Part shown: piece by piece, positions 1 to 7,788 of the stretch | How the letters are laid out: every line of letters starts with the position of its first letter | Position numbering within the stretch: the stretch's first letter is position 1 | Source: Sphingobacterium puteale | GTDB taxonomy: Bacteria; Bacteroidota; Bacteroidia; Sphingobacteriales; Sphingobacteriaceae | Length of the DNA: 64,000 nt | Direction: 5' to 3' | Assembly: GCF_003627955.1 (NCBI RefSeq) | Contig: NZ_RBWS01000013.1 | Location: forward strand, 124,001 to 188,000 | Position numbers and translations under genes: made by a program | Notes under the pieces: generated by a model | The model's input: only the letters and a program-made list of their open reading frames with translations | Database searches by the model: none | Told to the model about the DNA's origin: nothing

Positions 1-1149
1 AAATGAAATAACTGCTGTCGCCCGACCAAAAGAAACTTTATGGAAGTAACATTGTCCAATCCGTTTTTTTATAACAACCAAGTAAATGCTGACATTTCCG
101 ACATCTTTTGGAGGATAGTCGAATAACCCTTTTCCATGGGTTTTACTCACATAATAATTGAGCAACATCACCTGTTCAGCCTGGTTGTCCTGACGGATCT
201 GATGGAGGAGCCGCTGTATATCAGACTGATACTGTTCAGGCCAGGGGAATGCATGAAAAGTAGACGTTGCGACAAGCGTTTCCTGTTGTGCTATTTTAAA
301 TTTTTCTTCTTTCGCCAGTTTAGCCTTTGCAAGATCAGCTTGGACGGCCGCTTCAGTCGCCATATTTTTTTCGTACACGGCCTGCAATTCCTCCATAAAG
401 TAACGGTAGAGTTTTTCTATTGCTGTTTGCATAACCACACAATGATCGTATAACTGTGAGGCTGTTATAGCGGAAATCTCCAGATCTTTATTCTGATTGA
501 CAGCATTAAAGGAAGTATCCAATAAGCGGAAGCGCTCTTTCTCTTCATCGCCTTCACCTATAAAGACTTTTTTAAACATCGAGAAATGTGTGTCAAGGCT
601 TCTTATTCTACTGTCCAGACTGTGTACATTAGTTCCTTTCGCTTCCACCATCACTTGCAGCAATTTTAAATGGCTTTCCAGACTTTGATGAACCATAAAT
701 AATGCACGGAGATAGTTTGCCGTATCAGCAAATGTCTGTGCCGCCTGCAAAAATTCCGCAGAAGCGGCCTGCACCTTTTGATAATGCTTATCGGAGAGAT
801 CCAGTATTCCCCTTATCTCTTTCGGTTTACTGATTGCAGTAATGTTCTCACCGGAACTAAAAATCTCGTGCTTGGGTAAAGCCGCATAACAATAGAATAA
901 ACTTCCCATCTTGATCTTATTTTTCAGTTCAGGCGTAAAAATCAATTCAAATGAAATGCATTCTTGATCCAACAGACATAATTCCACAATAGGTTTTAAT
1001 ATCTTGTGCGAAAGTCCGCTCACAGGTTTAAGTGTCAAAACTAAGTGCTGGTATTCTTGATCCAAAAACTGATATTTAACGAGATAAACCCGGTCGAGAT
1101 CCATGCGCTGAGATAAACGATCGATAATCAATTGGTTATTAATTTCCAT
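1..1149 (-). CDS. HEPN-domain protein with a NTase-like N-terminus, 3'-partial
   Basis: An uninterrupted 383-codon frame starts at an ATG at 1149 and runs off the left edge with no stop. Residues about 145-235 resemble the HEPN fold of Bacteroidota HEPN proteins: a helix with ALFMVHQSLESHLKLL, then a VHSLD turn, then a long helical stretch. Residues about 15-100 resemble the nucleotidyltransferase-like part that often precedes it, but no G-S-x(n)-D-x-D motif is visible. The aromatic/Arg-rich helix usual after the acidic loop in these HEPN proteins reads FNAVNQNKDL, so it lacks the usual Arg. R183-x4-H188 does match a generic HEPN R-x4-6-H pattern. A charged, probably coiled-coil segment (about 240-285) leads to a C-terminal region I do not recognise. 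HEPN domains commonly act as RNases or protein scaffolds. Function here is unknown; the family call is moderately confident. Confidence 0.6.
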   Translation of the reverse strand, partial: MEINNQLIIDRLSQRMDLDRVYLVKYQFLDQEYQHLVLTLKPVSGLSHKILKPIVELCLLDQECISFELIFTPELKNKIKMGSLFYCYAALPKHEIFSSGENITAISKPKEIRGILDLSDKHYQKVQAASAEFLQAAQTFADTANYLRALFMVHQSLESHLKLLQVMVEAKGTNVHSLDSRIRSLDTHFSMFKKVFIGEGDEEKERFRLLDTSFNAVNQNKDLEISAITASQLYDHCVVMQTAIEKLYRYFMEELQAVYEKNMATEAAVQADLAKAKLAKEEKFKIAQQETLVATSTFHAFPWPEQYQSDIQRLLHQIRQDNQAEQVMLLNYYVSKTHGKGLFDYPPKDVGNVSIYLVVIKKRIGQCYFHKVSFGRATAVISF

Positions 1150-1976
1150 AATAATGACTTAATGAGTATAAAAACTTACAACATATAGCCTATTGAACAA
1201 CATATAGTTAAAACCTATTATTGTAAAAAAACAATAGCTATATTGGAAAAAAAACAGAAGTGACTACCAAGGTGATTAAATAGAAAATCAACAGGTAAAA
1301 TGCATTTGCGTTTGCACCTTGGTTTATTTTAGGAAAGGTCGGCAATCAACATAAAAAATCGTATCGAAATTTCTAATGCACTTGTGAAATATAGCTATCT
1401 GTTTGCCGACAAAGAGACAGATAAATATTGGTGCTACAGGTTATTCCAAAACACCATTACGATACAATAATATAGTTTATATATACAAATATATGAATTA
1501 AAAATATAATACCAATTATTTTTAGAGAATATTATTTTATTTCGAATCACAGGCGCCTAAGCGTCCGTGGGGTACTAAAAGTCTCCGGTACGCTATGCAC
1601 ATGGTACAGCAAGGTTTTCGTATTGATATGTATCTAGCTTGAACTACCTGATCAATACTTAATCGATACTACAACTATACTGCAAACACGTTTTATCCAG
1701 CCGGGGAGATCACCAATCCCGCTTGTTTAAATCGTAAAAATATTTACTAACTTATGCTTAGGTTAATCATGGGTAGCGCAGGAGAAAATTAAAGAACGGA
1801 AAGTTTACAGTATACGGTAAACGAATCATAAATAGCCATAAGCGAATCGTAAACCGTTATTCCATGTATTGCAAACGCATCGTATTTTAAGGTAAATTAA
1901 GGAGGGATAGGTATGCCAAAGCCAAAACAATACGCTGGATAGCACGTCATCATGGAGCAAATCATAACAAGGAAGT
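1150..1976. other. Long non-coding stretch, 827 bp
   Basis: No convincing gene on either strand. Most of it is very AT-rich (notably 1450-1545), interrupted by a GC-richer island at about 1550-1620. It separates the HEPN gene from the DKNYY lipoprotein gene, which are divergently transcribed, so it should contain both promoters. The only ordered element I see is the near-palindrome at 1803-1822. Confidence 0.6.
1803..1822. promoter_or_regulatory. 20-bp near-perfect palindrome, operator-like
   Basis: GTTTACAGTATACGGTAAAC reads the same on both strands except for one mismatched pair. It is followed by two CGAATC words at 1822-1827 and 1843-1848, 21 bp apart, and by another GTAAAC word near 1849. 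It lies about 155 bp upstream of the lipoprotein gene. A dimeric regulator site is plausible; no regulator gene is adjacent. Confidence 0.35.
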
Positions 1977-3068
1977 ATGAAATATATTTTTAAGATGGGA
2001 ATGATCAGTGCCTGCATCGGCTTATTATTTTCCTGCAAAAAGCAGGTGAGTCCGTTGTCCGAAGATTACTATAAAAAAGGAGAAACGATTTACTTTATTC
2101 CGGGCGGCAATGGTTTTGAGCGCAGTTCGAGAAAGATGGAGGCCGATATCAGCAGTTTTTCTGTCATTAAAAATGTCTATGCGCGCGACAAAAATACGAT
2201 CTATTTTATGGGTTGCCCGCAACAGCTCGTAGACGCAAAGACCTTTAAACTCAAAGAAAATATACCGGTGGATCAACATCATGTCTTTCATTTCACGGGC
2301 TCTCCATCAGCAACAGGCGCATGTAGCAAACAACAGCTTACCGTCGTGAAGGGCGCGGATCCCGAAACATACACCACGCTCTATGATCAACTTCAGTCGC
2401 TCTCCAAAGACAAAACACAATATTTCTACCAATCCTTACCCATAGACGTCGATTATAAAACATTCGAAATTTTGAATGAAAATTTTGTAAAAGATAAAAA
2501 CCGGCTCTACGTTGTCACACAGAAAGGTATTAATCCGCTCCAGTATACAACAGAACATGTTAAGGTTGTCAACAGTGAATATCTTATTTTGGATGGCAAA
2601 AAACTGCTGTATTACGAACCTTACCAAGGCATAGGTGTACTCGAAGTGGCTTTGCCCACGGTCAATAAAATCAGATTGTTGGACAGAAAATCAATTATTA
2701 TTGATCAATTGGTTATCATTCTGGGAAAGCGTTTTCCCTTCTTAGATGTAGATGCCGAAAGCTTCAAAATATTGGAAGGAATTGGTGGGAATTCGTTCTG
2801 GTCCGGCGACAAAAATCACATTTATTATAACGGACAGCTCCTATCTGAAGCTGACCCAAAAACCTTTGAAGTGCTAAAACGTGCCGTTGCTAAAGATGCC
2901 AAGCAGATTTTCGTCGGCAATAAAATCTTTGAAGGTCCCGAGGTCAAAAGCTTCAGAAGTGTAGATAAAGCAAAAGTAAATCACGATTTTGAGGATGATC
3001 TGGGCAACAAGTACTGGTACCGGCCCAAGGAGGGAGGTGCAGAACTTATTCCGGTGAAGAAGAAATAA
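1977..3068 (+). CDS. DKNYY-family lipoprotein
   Basis: The 363-aa product begins with a lipoprotein signal peptide whose lipobox is LLFSC near residue 20, so it should be lipid-anchored and exported. The mature part carries the repeated DKNYY pattern: DKNTIYFMG, KDKTQYFYQ, KDKNRLYVV, GDKNHIYYNG and a weaker KDAKQIFVG, each separated by a D-x-x-TF-x-x-L segment. This repeat family is of unknown function and is common in Bacteroidota surface or periplasmic proteins. The ATG at 1977 follows AAGGAAG, a good ribosome-binding site. It is a single gene with a convergent Fic gene downstream. Confidence 0.85.
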   Translation: MKYIFKMGMISACIGLLFSCKKQVSPLSEDYYKKGETIYFIPGGNGFERSSRKMEADISSFSVIKNVYARDKNTIYFMGCPQQLVDAKTFKLKENIPVDQHHVFHFTGSPSATGACSKQQLTVVKGADPETYTTLYDQLQSLSKDKTQYFYQSLPIDVDYKTFEILNENFVKDKNRLYVVTQKGINPLQYTTEHVKVVNSEYLILDGKKLLYYEPYQGIGVLEVALPTVNKIRLLDRKSIIIDQLVIILGKRFPFLDVDAESFKILEGIGGNSFWSGDKNHIYYNGQLLSEADPKTFEVLKRAVAKDAKQIFVGNKIFEGPEVKSFRSVDKAKVNHDFEDDLGNKYWYRPKEGGAELIPVKKK

Positions 3069-3105
3069 TGATATCGCTTGATGCTATTATTTTAAAATCG
3101 GTCGT

Positions 3106-4206
3106 CTAACTAAGTATAAGTTCATAACGTACTGATCTTCCAAGCCCAATTTGTTCAACTATACCATGCTCTTGCAGGTATTGCAGGTCCCTTGTCGCAG
3201 TAGCTTTTGAGGTCTTCGTAATGGACATATACTTTTTTGCGGTCATACCACCGACAAATCTTTCAATCCCTTGTTCGAGCATGCGATTCATAACCTTCAT
3301 TTGCCGCTCATTCAATAAATCCCGGTTACGATCAAAAAACTTTGCTTTTATTACTTTAAACTCAATCAGTTCTTTTGCTTCTTTTTGAGATTCTAAAATA
3401 ACTTGGGTAAAGTAGCCTATCCAGCCTGTGATATCCAAGCTAGCCTGAGCAATTTTTAGATTTTCATAATAAGTCTGCTTATTTTTTTCAATCGTCTTTG
3501 ATATCGACAACAAGACAGGCGCCTGTAGCGTATTAGATAAAGTGTATTCTGCCAGCGCTCTTCCGATCCGTCCATTCCCATCTTCAAAAGGATGAATAGA
3601 TTCAAAATACAAATGGACAATAGCTGTCTTGATAAGGGCACCGATAATATACTCCGACTCTTTAATTTCATAGGATTTAAACCAGTGAACCAGTTGCTCC
3701 ATCTCTTTCGGAACAACAACAGATGGGGGAGCTTCATAATGGACAACTTCTTTACCATATGAGCCGGAAATTATCTGCATAGGTTCATCACCTGTACGCC
3801 ATACTCCCGCATTAATTTTCGGAAATCCTGCCATAAGTATGGCATGCCACTGCTGGATCAAATCGACGCTTAATTCTTTTACCGCACTCTCCCGTACGGT
3901 TGTCATCAATTTCGCAACACCAGTAACTCTTTGGTCATGAACGACTACGTCGTCTTTAATGCCAAGATTTCTTTTGATGGAGGACATTACGTCCTCTCTG
4001 CTCATATATTCGCCCTCGATCTCTGAAGTTTTCATTGCCTCAGCGATCAGAATCTCCATAAACGCTTCCTGTTTTAGTTCCGCATTTAATCCTGTTAACA
4101 AACCATTTAGCTCTCCCATTTCTTTAGCAAATGCAACAGCTATAGGTAGAATATCTTCGATACTATAGCTGAAATGGGGCCATTCTTTATATTGCCAATT
4201 ATACAT
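3106..4206 (-). CDS. Fic-family protein with C-terminal winged helix
   Basis: Fic enzymes transfer AMP or other nucleotide moieties to target hydroxyl groups. The 366-aa protein has the full catalytic loop H205-PFEDGNGRIGR. It also has an N-terminal inhibitory helix of the T-x-x-x-E-G type (T60 to G65), so it should be a self-inhibited Fic with the inhibitory helix ahead of the Fic core. Residues about 305-366 look like a winged-helix DNA-binding domain (SITKTSKATATRDLQYL is the likely recognition helix region). The gene stands alone. Its promoter sits between two copies of the same inverted repeat, which suggests autoregulation by its own DNA-binding domain. The target is unknown. Confidence 0.93.
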   Translation of the reverse strand: MYNWQYKEWPHFSYSIEDILPIAVAFAKEMGELNGLLTGLNAELKQEAFMEILIAEAMKTSEIEGEYMSREDVMSSIKRNLGIKDDVVVHDQRVTGVAKLMTTVRESAVKELSVDLIQQWHAILMAGFPKINAGVWRTGDEPMQIISGSYGKEVVHYEAPPSVVVPKEMEQLVHWFKSYEIKESEYIIGALIKTAIVHLYFESIHPFEDGNGRIGRALAEYTLSNTLQAPVLLSISKTIEKNKQTYYENLKIAQASLDITGWIGYFTQVILESQKEAKELIEFKVIKAKFFDRNRDLLNERQMKVMNRMLEQGIERFVGGMTAKKYMSITKTSKATATRDLQYLQEHGIVEQIGLGRSVRYELILS

Positions 4207-4207
4207 T

Positions 4208-4236
4208 TGAGCCGATTTTAAACCCTAATCGGATCA
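4208..4236. promoter_or_regulatory. Fic operator copy 1 (proximal inverted repeat)
   Basis: TGAGCCGATT at 4208-4217 and AATCGGATCA at 4227-4236 form an inverted repeat with a 9-bp spacer. It has one arm mismatch relative to copy 2. It starts 2 bp upstream of the fic start codon and covers the predicted transcription start, so occupancy should block transcription. Confidence 0.65.
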
Positions 4237-4267
4237 AATATAAGAAAATTTTGAGCCGATTAGCCAA
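4235..4267 (-). promoter_or_regulatory. Promoter of the fic gene
   Basis: On the minus strand there is TATATTTG (complement of 4235-4242), an exact match to the Bacteroidota -7 element TAnnTTTG. It is preceded after 21 bp by TTGG (complement of 4264-4267), close to the -33 element TTTG. The promoter lies between the two operator copies and overlaps both. Confidence 0.6.
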
Positions 4268-4280
4268 TTTAATCGGCTCA
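4252..4280. promoter_or_regulatory. Fic operator copy 2 (distal inverted repeat)
   Basis: TGAGCCGATT at 4252-4261 and AATCGGCTCA at 4271-4280 are perfect 10-bp inverted arms with a 9-bp spacer. The geometry is identical to copy 1. The centres are 44 bp apart, close to four helical turns. The -33 element of the fic promoter lies in the spacer. Confidence 0.65.
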
Positions 4281-4517
4281 TCGAAAAAATAATACAGGAA
4301 CAAACGAGCTTAACATGGCTGTCCAGCAACCAATCAAGTCGCTTTGTAATCACTGAATTCGGCTATTTTTCCAAAGGCAATTTTCGTCTACTTTAGCCTC
4401 AGGATCCCTGTATTTAACATGGATCCTGTCATAAAGCGTTGCATTGGCATAATGAGTATATACGAAACTTTTCTTTGCTCTTTTAACAGCAAACGCTTTC
4501 AATTAAAAAGAAAAAAG

Positions 4518-5981
4518 ATGATCAAATCAATATTAGTAGGTTTAATAACCATTCTTTGTATGACGGCCTGTGCACAAGAGTCCACCATAAATTCATCGCT
4601 AAAATCTATCCATTGGATTCCGATGCAGACCCAGGACAAACAATTTGTCTATGTGGACAGCTCGCTACGGAAGCAGCTGACACAAAAATTCTATGGAGCC
4701 GAACCTTTCACTTCCGCTGGCTATGCTATCGTCTCAAATGAGAAGAACCAGCAGGCTTTAATTAATTCAAAGGGGGATTTTATCGAAAATTATTCTGATA
4801 CTGATCTTGGGTTACAACCACTAGGCCGAGTGACGCTGCTTATGAAACGTCGGGAGCATGAGAAAAAACTGCCTTTCTGGAACTGGGACTGGAGTATCAT
4901 GGGTGGTGGCATAAAAAAAACAGCGACCTATGTTAAGGTAGAAATCCGTGTGCTAGAAACCGACCAGATTCTGTTGGACAAAGATGTTCCCTATGACGAA
5001 AACGAATACAGTTCGGCTGTATACGATCTGGATGATAAACATTTCGTCCTAAATGGGAATCTTTATGAACTAAAAAATCAGCATCTAAAAAAGCTTAATA
5101 CAAAAATTGATATGATTTTGGAAAATGGCCGATATATTCCTCCTGCTGAAAATCGTTTTGAGATCTACGATATTCAACAGAACCGGCCTATTTTTTCCAA
5201 TCTGGTCGGTGTCGATAAAATAGACTTGCTTTGGAATGGCCAGCCTTTACAGCTGGATTCCATCAATCAGGATCGCTATAAACCAACAGTGCCTAAATTG
5301 TTAAAAGACAACAGCACAGGTGCCATCTATGTTTTTCCGGAATATGAGAAAGCTTTGCCAAAACAAATCAAACAGGCTACTGCAGCACAGTTGGATTTTC
5401 TAAAAGAAGTTTCTCTCGTGTATTCTGTCAACAATTCACCTTACTTTATTTTGGGGAGATTTAATTATGACCATGAGGTCTGGGCTTATGACTGGTTATA
5501 TCTTGACAAGGATGGCAATTTATTGGATAAAATCAACGTCAAGGATTTCTTTATTTTGGACCAGGTAGGTTATCTGGTCTGGCCTGATAAGCATATGTTG
5601 TTTACGAAGAATACCCTTGAAAAAGATTGGAAAACGGGAAAAATAAAATACGTCTATCAAACTGAGGCATTATACCTCATCAACATCAAAAAAGGAGAGC
5701 AGGATCCAACCATGGGCCTCTGGAATGCCGAGACCAAAAAATGGGATTTACCGCCAAATTTTCAGCATATTGATATCTTGGATGGCAAACAACAAATCTT
5801 TTCCTTACAGATGCAAAAAGATGGGCCTTTTACCTTGTACGATAATAAAACAAAAAAGCAGATCGGAAGCAAAAGTTATGACACGATCAGCTCAAATGGA
5901 CTGGTACGGGAAAAAGATGCGGAAAATAAAGATAATTACTATTACATAGATATTTATACCGGAAAAGCGTACCGCGAGTAA
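4518..5981 (+). CDS. Putative lipoprotein, WG-repeat-like
   Basis: The frame is open from 4419, but the convincing start is the ATG at 4518. It follows an A/G-rich stretch and gives a lipoprotein signal peptide with lipobox MTAC, about 487 aa. The mature protein resembles WG-repeat or KWG proteins: short units such as FVYVDSSLRKQL and QALINSKGDFIENY, then a long beta-rich region with many aromatic and charged residues. No catalytic motif is seen. Cell-envelope location is likely; function unknown. It is flanked by a divergent fic gene and by a hairpin downstream. Confidence 0.7.
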   Translation: MIKSILVGLITILCMTACAQESTINSSLKSIHWIPMQTQDKQFVYVDSSLRKQLTQKFYGAEPFTSAGYAIVSNEKNQQALINSKGDFIENYSDTDLGLQPLGRVTLLMKRREHEKKLPFWNWDWSIMGGGIKKTATYVKVEIRVLETDQILLDKDVPYDENEYSSAVYDLDDKHFVLNGNLYELKNQHLKKLNTKIDMILENGRYIPPAENRFEIYDIQQNRPIFSNLVGVDKIDLLWNGQPLQLDSINQDRYKPTVPKLLKDNSTGAIYVFPEYEKALPKQIKQATAAQLDFLKEVSLVYSVNNSPYFILGRFNYDHEVWAYDWLYLDKDGNLLDKINVKDFFILDQVGYLVWPDKHMLFTKNTLEKDWKTGKIKYVYQTEALYLINIKKGEQDPTMGLWNAETKKWDLPPNFQHIDILDGKQQIFSLQMQKDGPFTLYDNKTKKQIGSKSYDTISSNGLVREKDAENKDNYYYIDIYTGKAYRE

Positions 5982-6016
5982 GAGCTGGGACGCGAACAGC
6001 ATCCGGTGATCGCCTG

Positions 6017-6053
6017 AAAAAAGCCCCGTTGTAATTTGATACACAAACGGGGG
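6017..6053 (-). terminator. Hairpin with a U-run only on the minus strand
   Basis: CCCCGTT (6024-6030) pairs with AACGGGG (6046-6052). An A-run lies upstream on the plus strand, so the complement reads as hairpin plus T-run. It would terminate minus-strand transcription, although the adjacent genes are on the plus strand. It may also act as a weak plus-strand terminator. Confidence 0.35.
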
Positions 6054-6154
6054 TCGAAATATGAAATAATTTAAAAATAAACTTGCAGGATTAATTCATA
6101 GCAGACAAAATATACTCTTTAAGATTTATTAACTTTAAAGGAACATACGGTTAC

Positions 6155-6162
6155 TAGTTTTG
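6155..6162 (+). promoter_or_regulatory. -7 element ahead of the sigma factor gene
   Basis: TAGTTTTG fits TAnnTTTG exactly, but no clear TTTG lies at the right -33 spacing. The element coincides with the TTG that would otherwise be the first start codon of the downstream frame. This argues that translation begins further in. Confidence 0.4.
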
Positions 6163-6708
6163 CCCAATCAAATTGATCCTGTGAGCGAAATATTAATAGC
6201 ATTATTAAAGAAAGGTGACCATTTTGCAATGGAAAAGATTTTTAATCTGTATTGGGAAACCATTTTTGATGCGGCTTTTAAAAAAATCGGTGAAGAGAAT
6301 GTAGCTCAGGATATCACGCAGGAAATTTTTATCTCTCTTTGGGAAAATCGTGAACGGATCGCCCTCTCAGGTGGTCTCCCAGCCTATCTACACGGGGCTT
6401 TAAAATTCAAGGTAATCAATTATTTCAGAAATAATACGGTTAAAAATGGGCATCAAGCGGAATTCGCTACACTAATGAACCAACAATATGCAGACGCAGC
6501 CGACGATCAAATCATCCTACAAGATGCCCAACAAAAAGTTGAAGAAGCTTTAATGCAACTTCCGGAACGTATGCGGCAAGTTGTTTTGATGAGCCGAAAG
6601 CAGGAAAAATCAATCAAAGAGATCGCGGCTGAGTTGAATATCTCCGTGCAAACTGTAAAAAACCAGATTACCTCAGCGATGAAATTGCTCAAAAAAAGCC
6701 TTTCATAG
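6160..6708 (+). CDS. ECF-type RNA polymerase sigma factor
   Basis: The 182-aa frame shows sigma region 2 (GDHFAMEKIFNLYWE, then AQDITQEIFISLWE) and region 4 with a helix-turn-helix (KEIAAELNISVQTVKNQI). This is the Bacteroidota ECF family that usually partners FecR-type anti-sigma factors. There is no ATG before region 2. The first start is TTG at 6160 and GTG at 6181 is in frame. The TTG overlaps a likely -7 box, so 6181 may be the real start. It is followed within about 100 bp by fecR and then susCD, and should direct RNA polymerase to that cluster. Confidence 0.92.
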   Translation: MPNQIDPVSEILIALLKKGDHFAMEKIFNLYWETIFDAAFKKIGEENVAQDITQEIFISLWENRERIALSGGLPAYLHGALKFKVINYFRNNTVKNGHQAEFATLMNQQYADAADDQIILQDAQQKVEEALMQLPERMRQVVLMSRKQEKSIKEIAAELNISVQTVKNQITSAMKLLKKSLS

Positions 6709-6809
6709 CTTTTGCCTGACTCACTGATTTTCAGTTAACAAAAAATTAATATATCCCTAATATTTTCTACTAGTACCATTTGCCATTTGAAGTGACATGT
6801 ATTCAAATG

Positions 6810-7754
6810 ATGGAAGAAAAAGCAAAGCAACTACTGCAAAAATATTTAAATGGGGAAGCCAATGCAGCCGAGATCAAACAGGTTGAAGATTGGTATGCTC
6901 AACTGGATAATACGAACAATAAGGTTTCGGAAGAGCGCAAAACTGTGCTCCGCGAAAAATTGTTAGCTAATATTCAGTCTGCCATTTCAGAAAAACAAAT
7001 CAAAAAGCATTTCTTCTCGCGCTATCCGATTCTGAAAATAGCAGCAGCGGTTTTAATCATAGTGTCCGCAAGCTTCCTTGTTGGACGACTGAACGAACAG
7101 ACTGTTTCTGCCGTTTCCCAAATCGTGACAACAACGCAGGCTGGGGAACGTAAAAAAATTACATTAGTGGATGGTTCGGAGATTATTCTAGAGCCTTCGT
7201 CCAAAATTAGTTACCCAAGTAAATTCAACGGCAACATACGCGAAATTGAGCTTGCCGAAGGTGAAGCGTTTTTTACGATTGCACATGATGAAAAGCATCC
7301 TTTCCATGTACAGTTAGCTTCCGACCTAGCAGTAAAAGTGCTAGGAACCTCATTTCGAATTAAAACATACCAAGCTTCCCAAAACATAGAGGTTCTCGTT
7401 GCAACAGGTAAAGTTGCAGTACAACGGGGAGATAAAGTCCTGGGCTTGCTGACCAAAAACCAGAGTTTGCGCTACAGCACACAGACCGAACAAGCATCCT
7501 GTAGTTTAACAAAAGATACCACGCCAGTGACAATCGAATTTAATGGGACTTCGTTACAAGGAGTGATACAACAATTGGAATATGTCTACAACATTGAAAT
7601 CGTACTGAAAGACAAAGCACTTTCCACCTTAAAAACTACAGCTACCTTCAATAGCACACAAAAACCAGAGGAGATTTTGGGTATTCTCTGTAGCCTACAC
7701 CATATTAAATATAGTGCGACCGAAAACCACAAGATATTTAAAATCCATAAATAA
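6810..7754 (+). CDS. FecR-family anti-sigma factor
   Basis: The frame is open from a TTG at 6780, but the double ATG at 6807/6810 is the natural start (about 314 aa). The cytoplasmic N-terminal part (1-70) should bind the sigma factor. One membrane segment lies at about residues 74-92 (ILKIAAAVLIIVSASFLVG). The periplasmic FecR domain follows (TTQAGERKKITLVDGS onward), and a C-terminal domain of the type that contacts the STN domain of a SusC partner ends the protein. Position between sigma and SusC genes fits a trans-envelope relay: transporter to anti-sigma to sigma. Confidence 0.93.
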   Translation: MEEKAKQLLQKYLNGEANAAEIKQVEDWYAQLDNTNNKVSEERKTVLREKLLANIQSAISEKQIKKHFFSRYPILKIAAAVLIIVSASFLVGRLNEQTVSAVSQIVTTTQAGERKKITLVDGSEIILEPSSKISYPSKFNGNIREIELAEGEAFFTIAHDEKHPFHVQLASDLAVKVLGTSFRIKTYQASQNIEVLVATGKVAVQRGDKVLGLLTKNQSLRYSTQTEQASCSLTKDTTPVTIEFNGTSLQGVIQQLEYVYNIEIVLKDKALSTLKTTATFNSTQKPEEILGILCSLHHIKYSATENHKIFKIHK

Positions 7755-7788
7755 TGTATAAAAATAACCGCAAAAAATCTTGGTCACC

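Noticed and set aside
1826-2038. Minus-strand 70-codon frame opposite the DKNYY lipoprotein start
   Set aside because: It overlaps a well-supported gene and its own promoter region, has unusual composition and no recognisable family.
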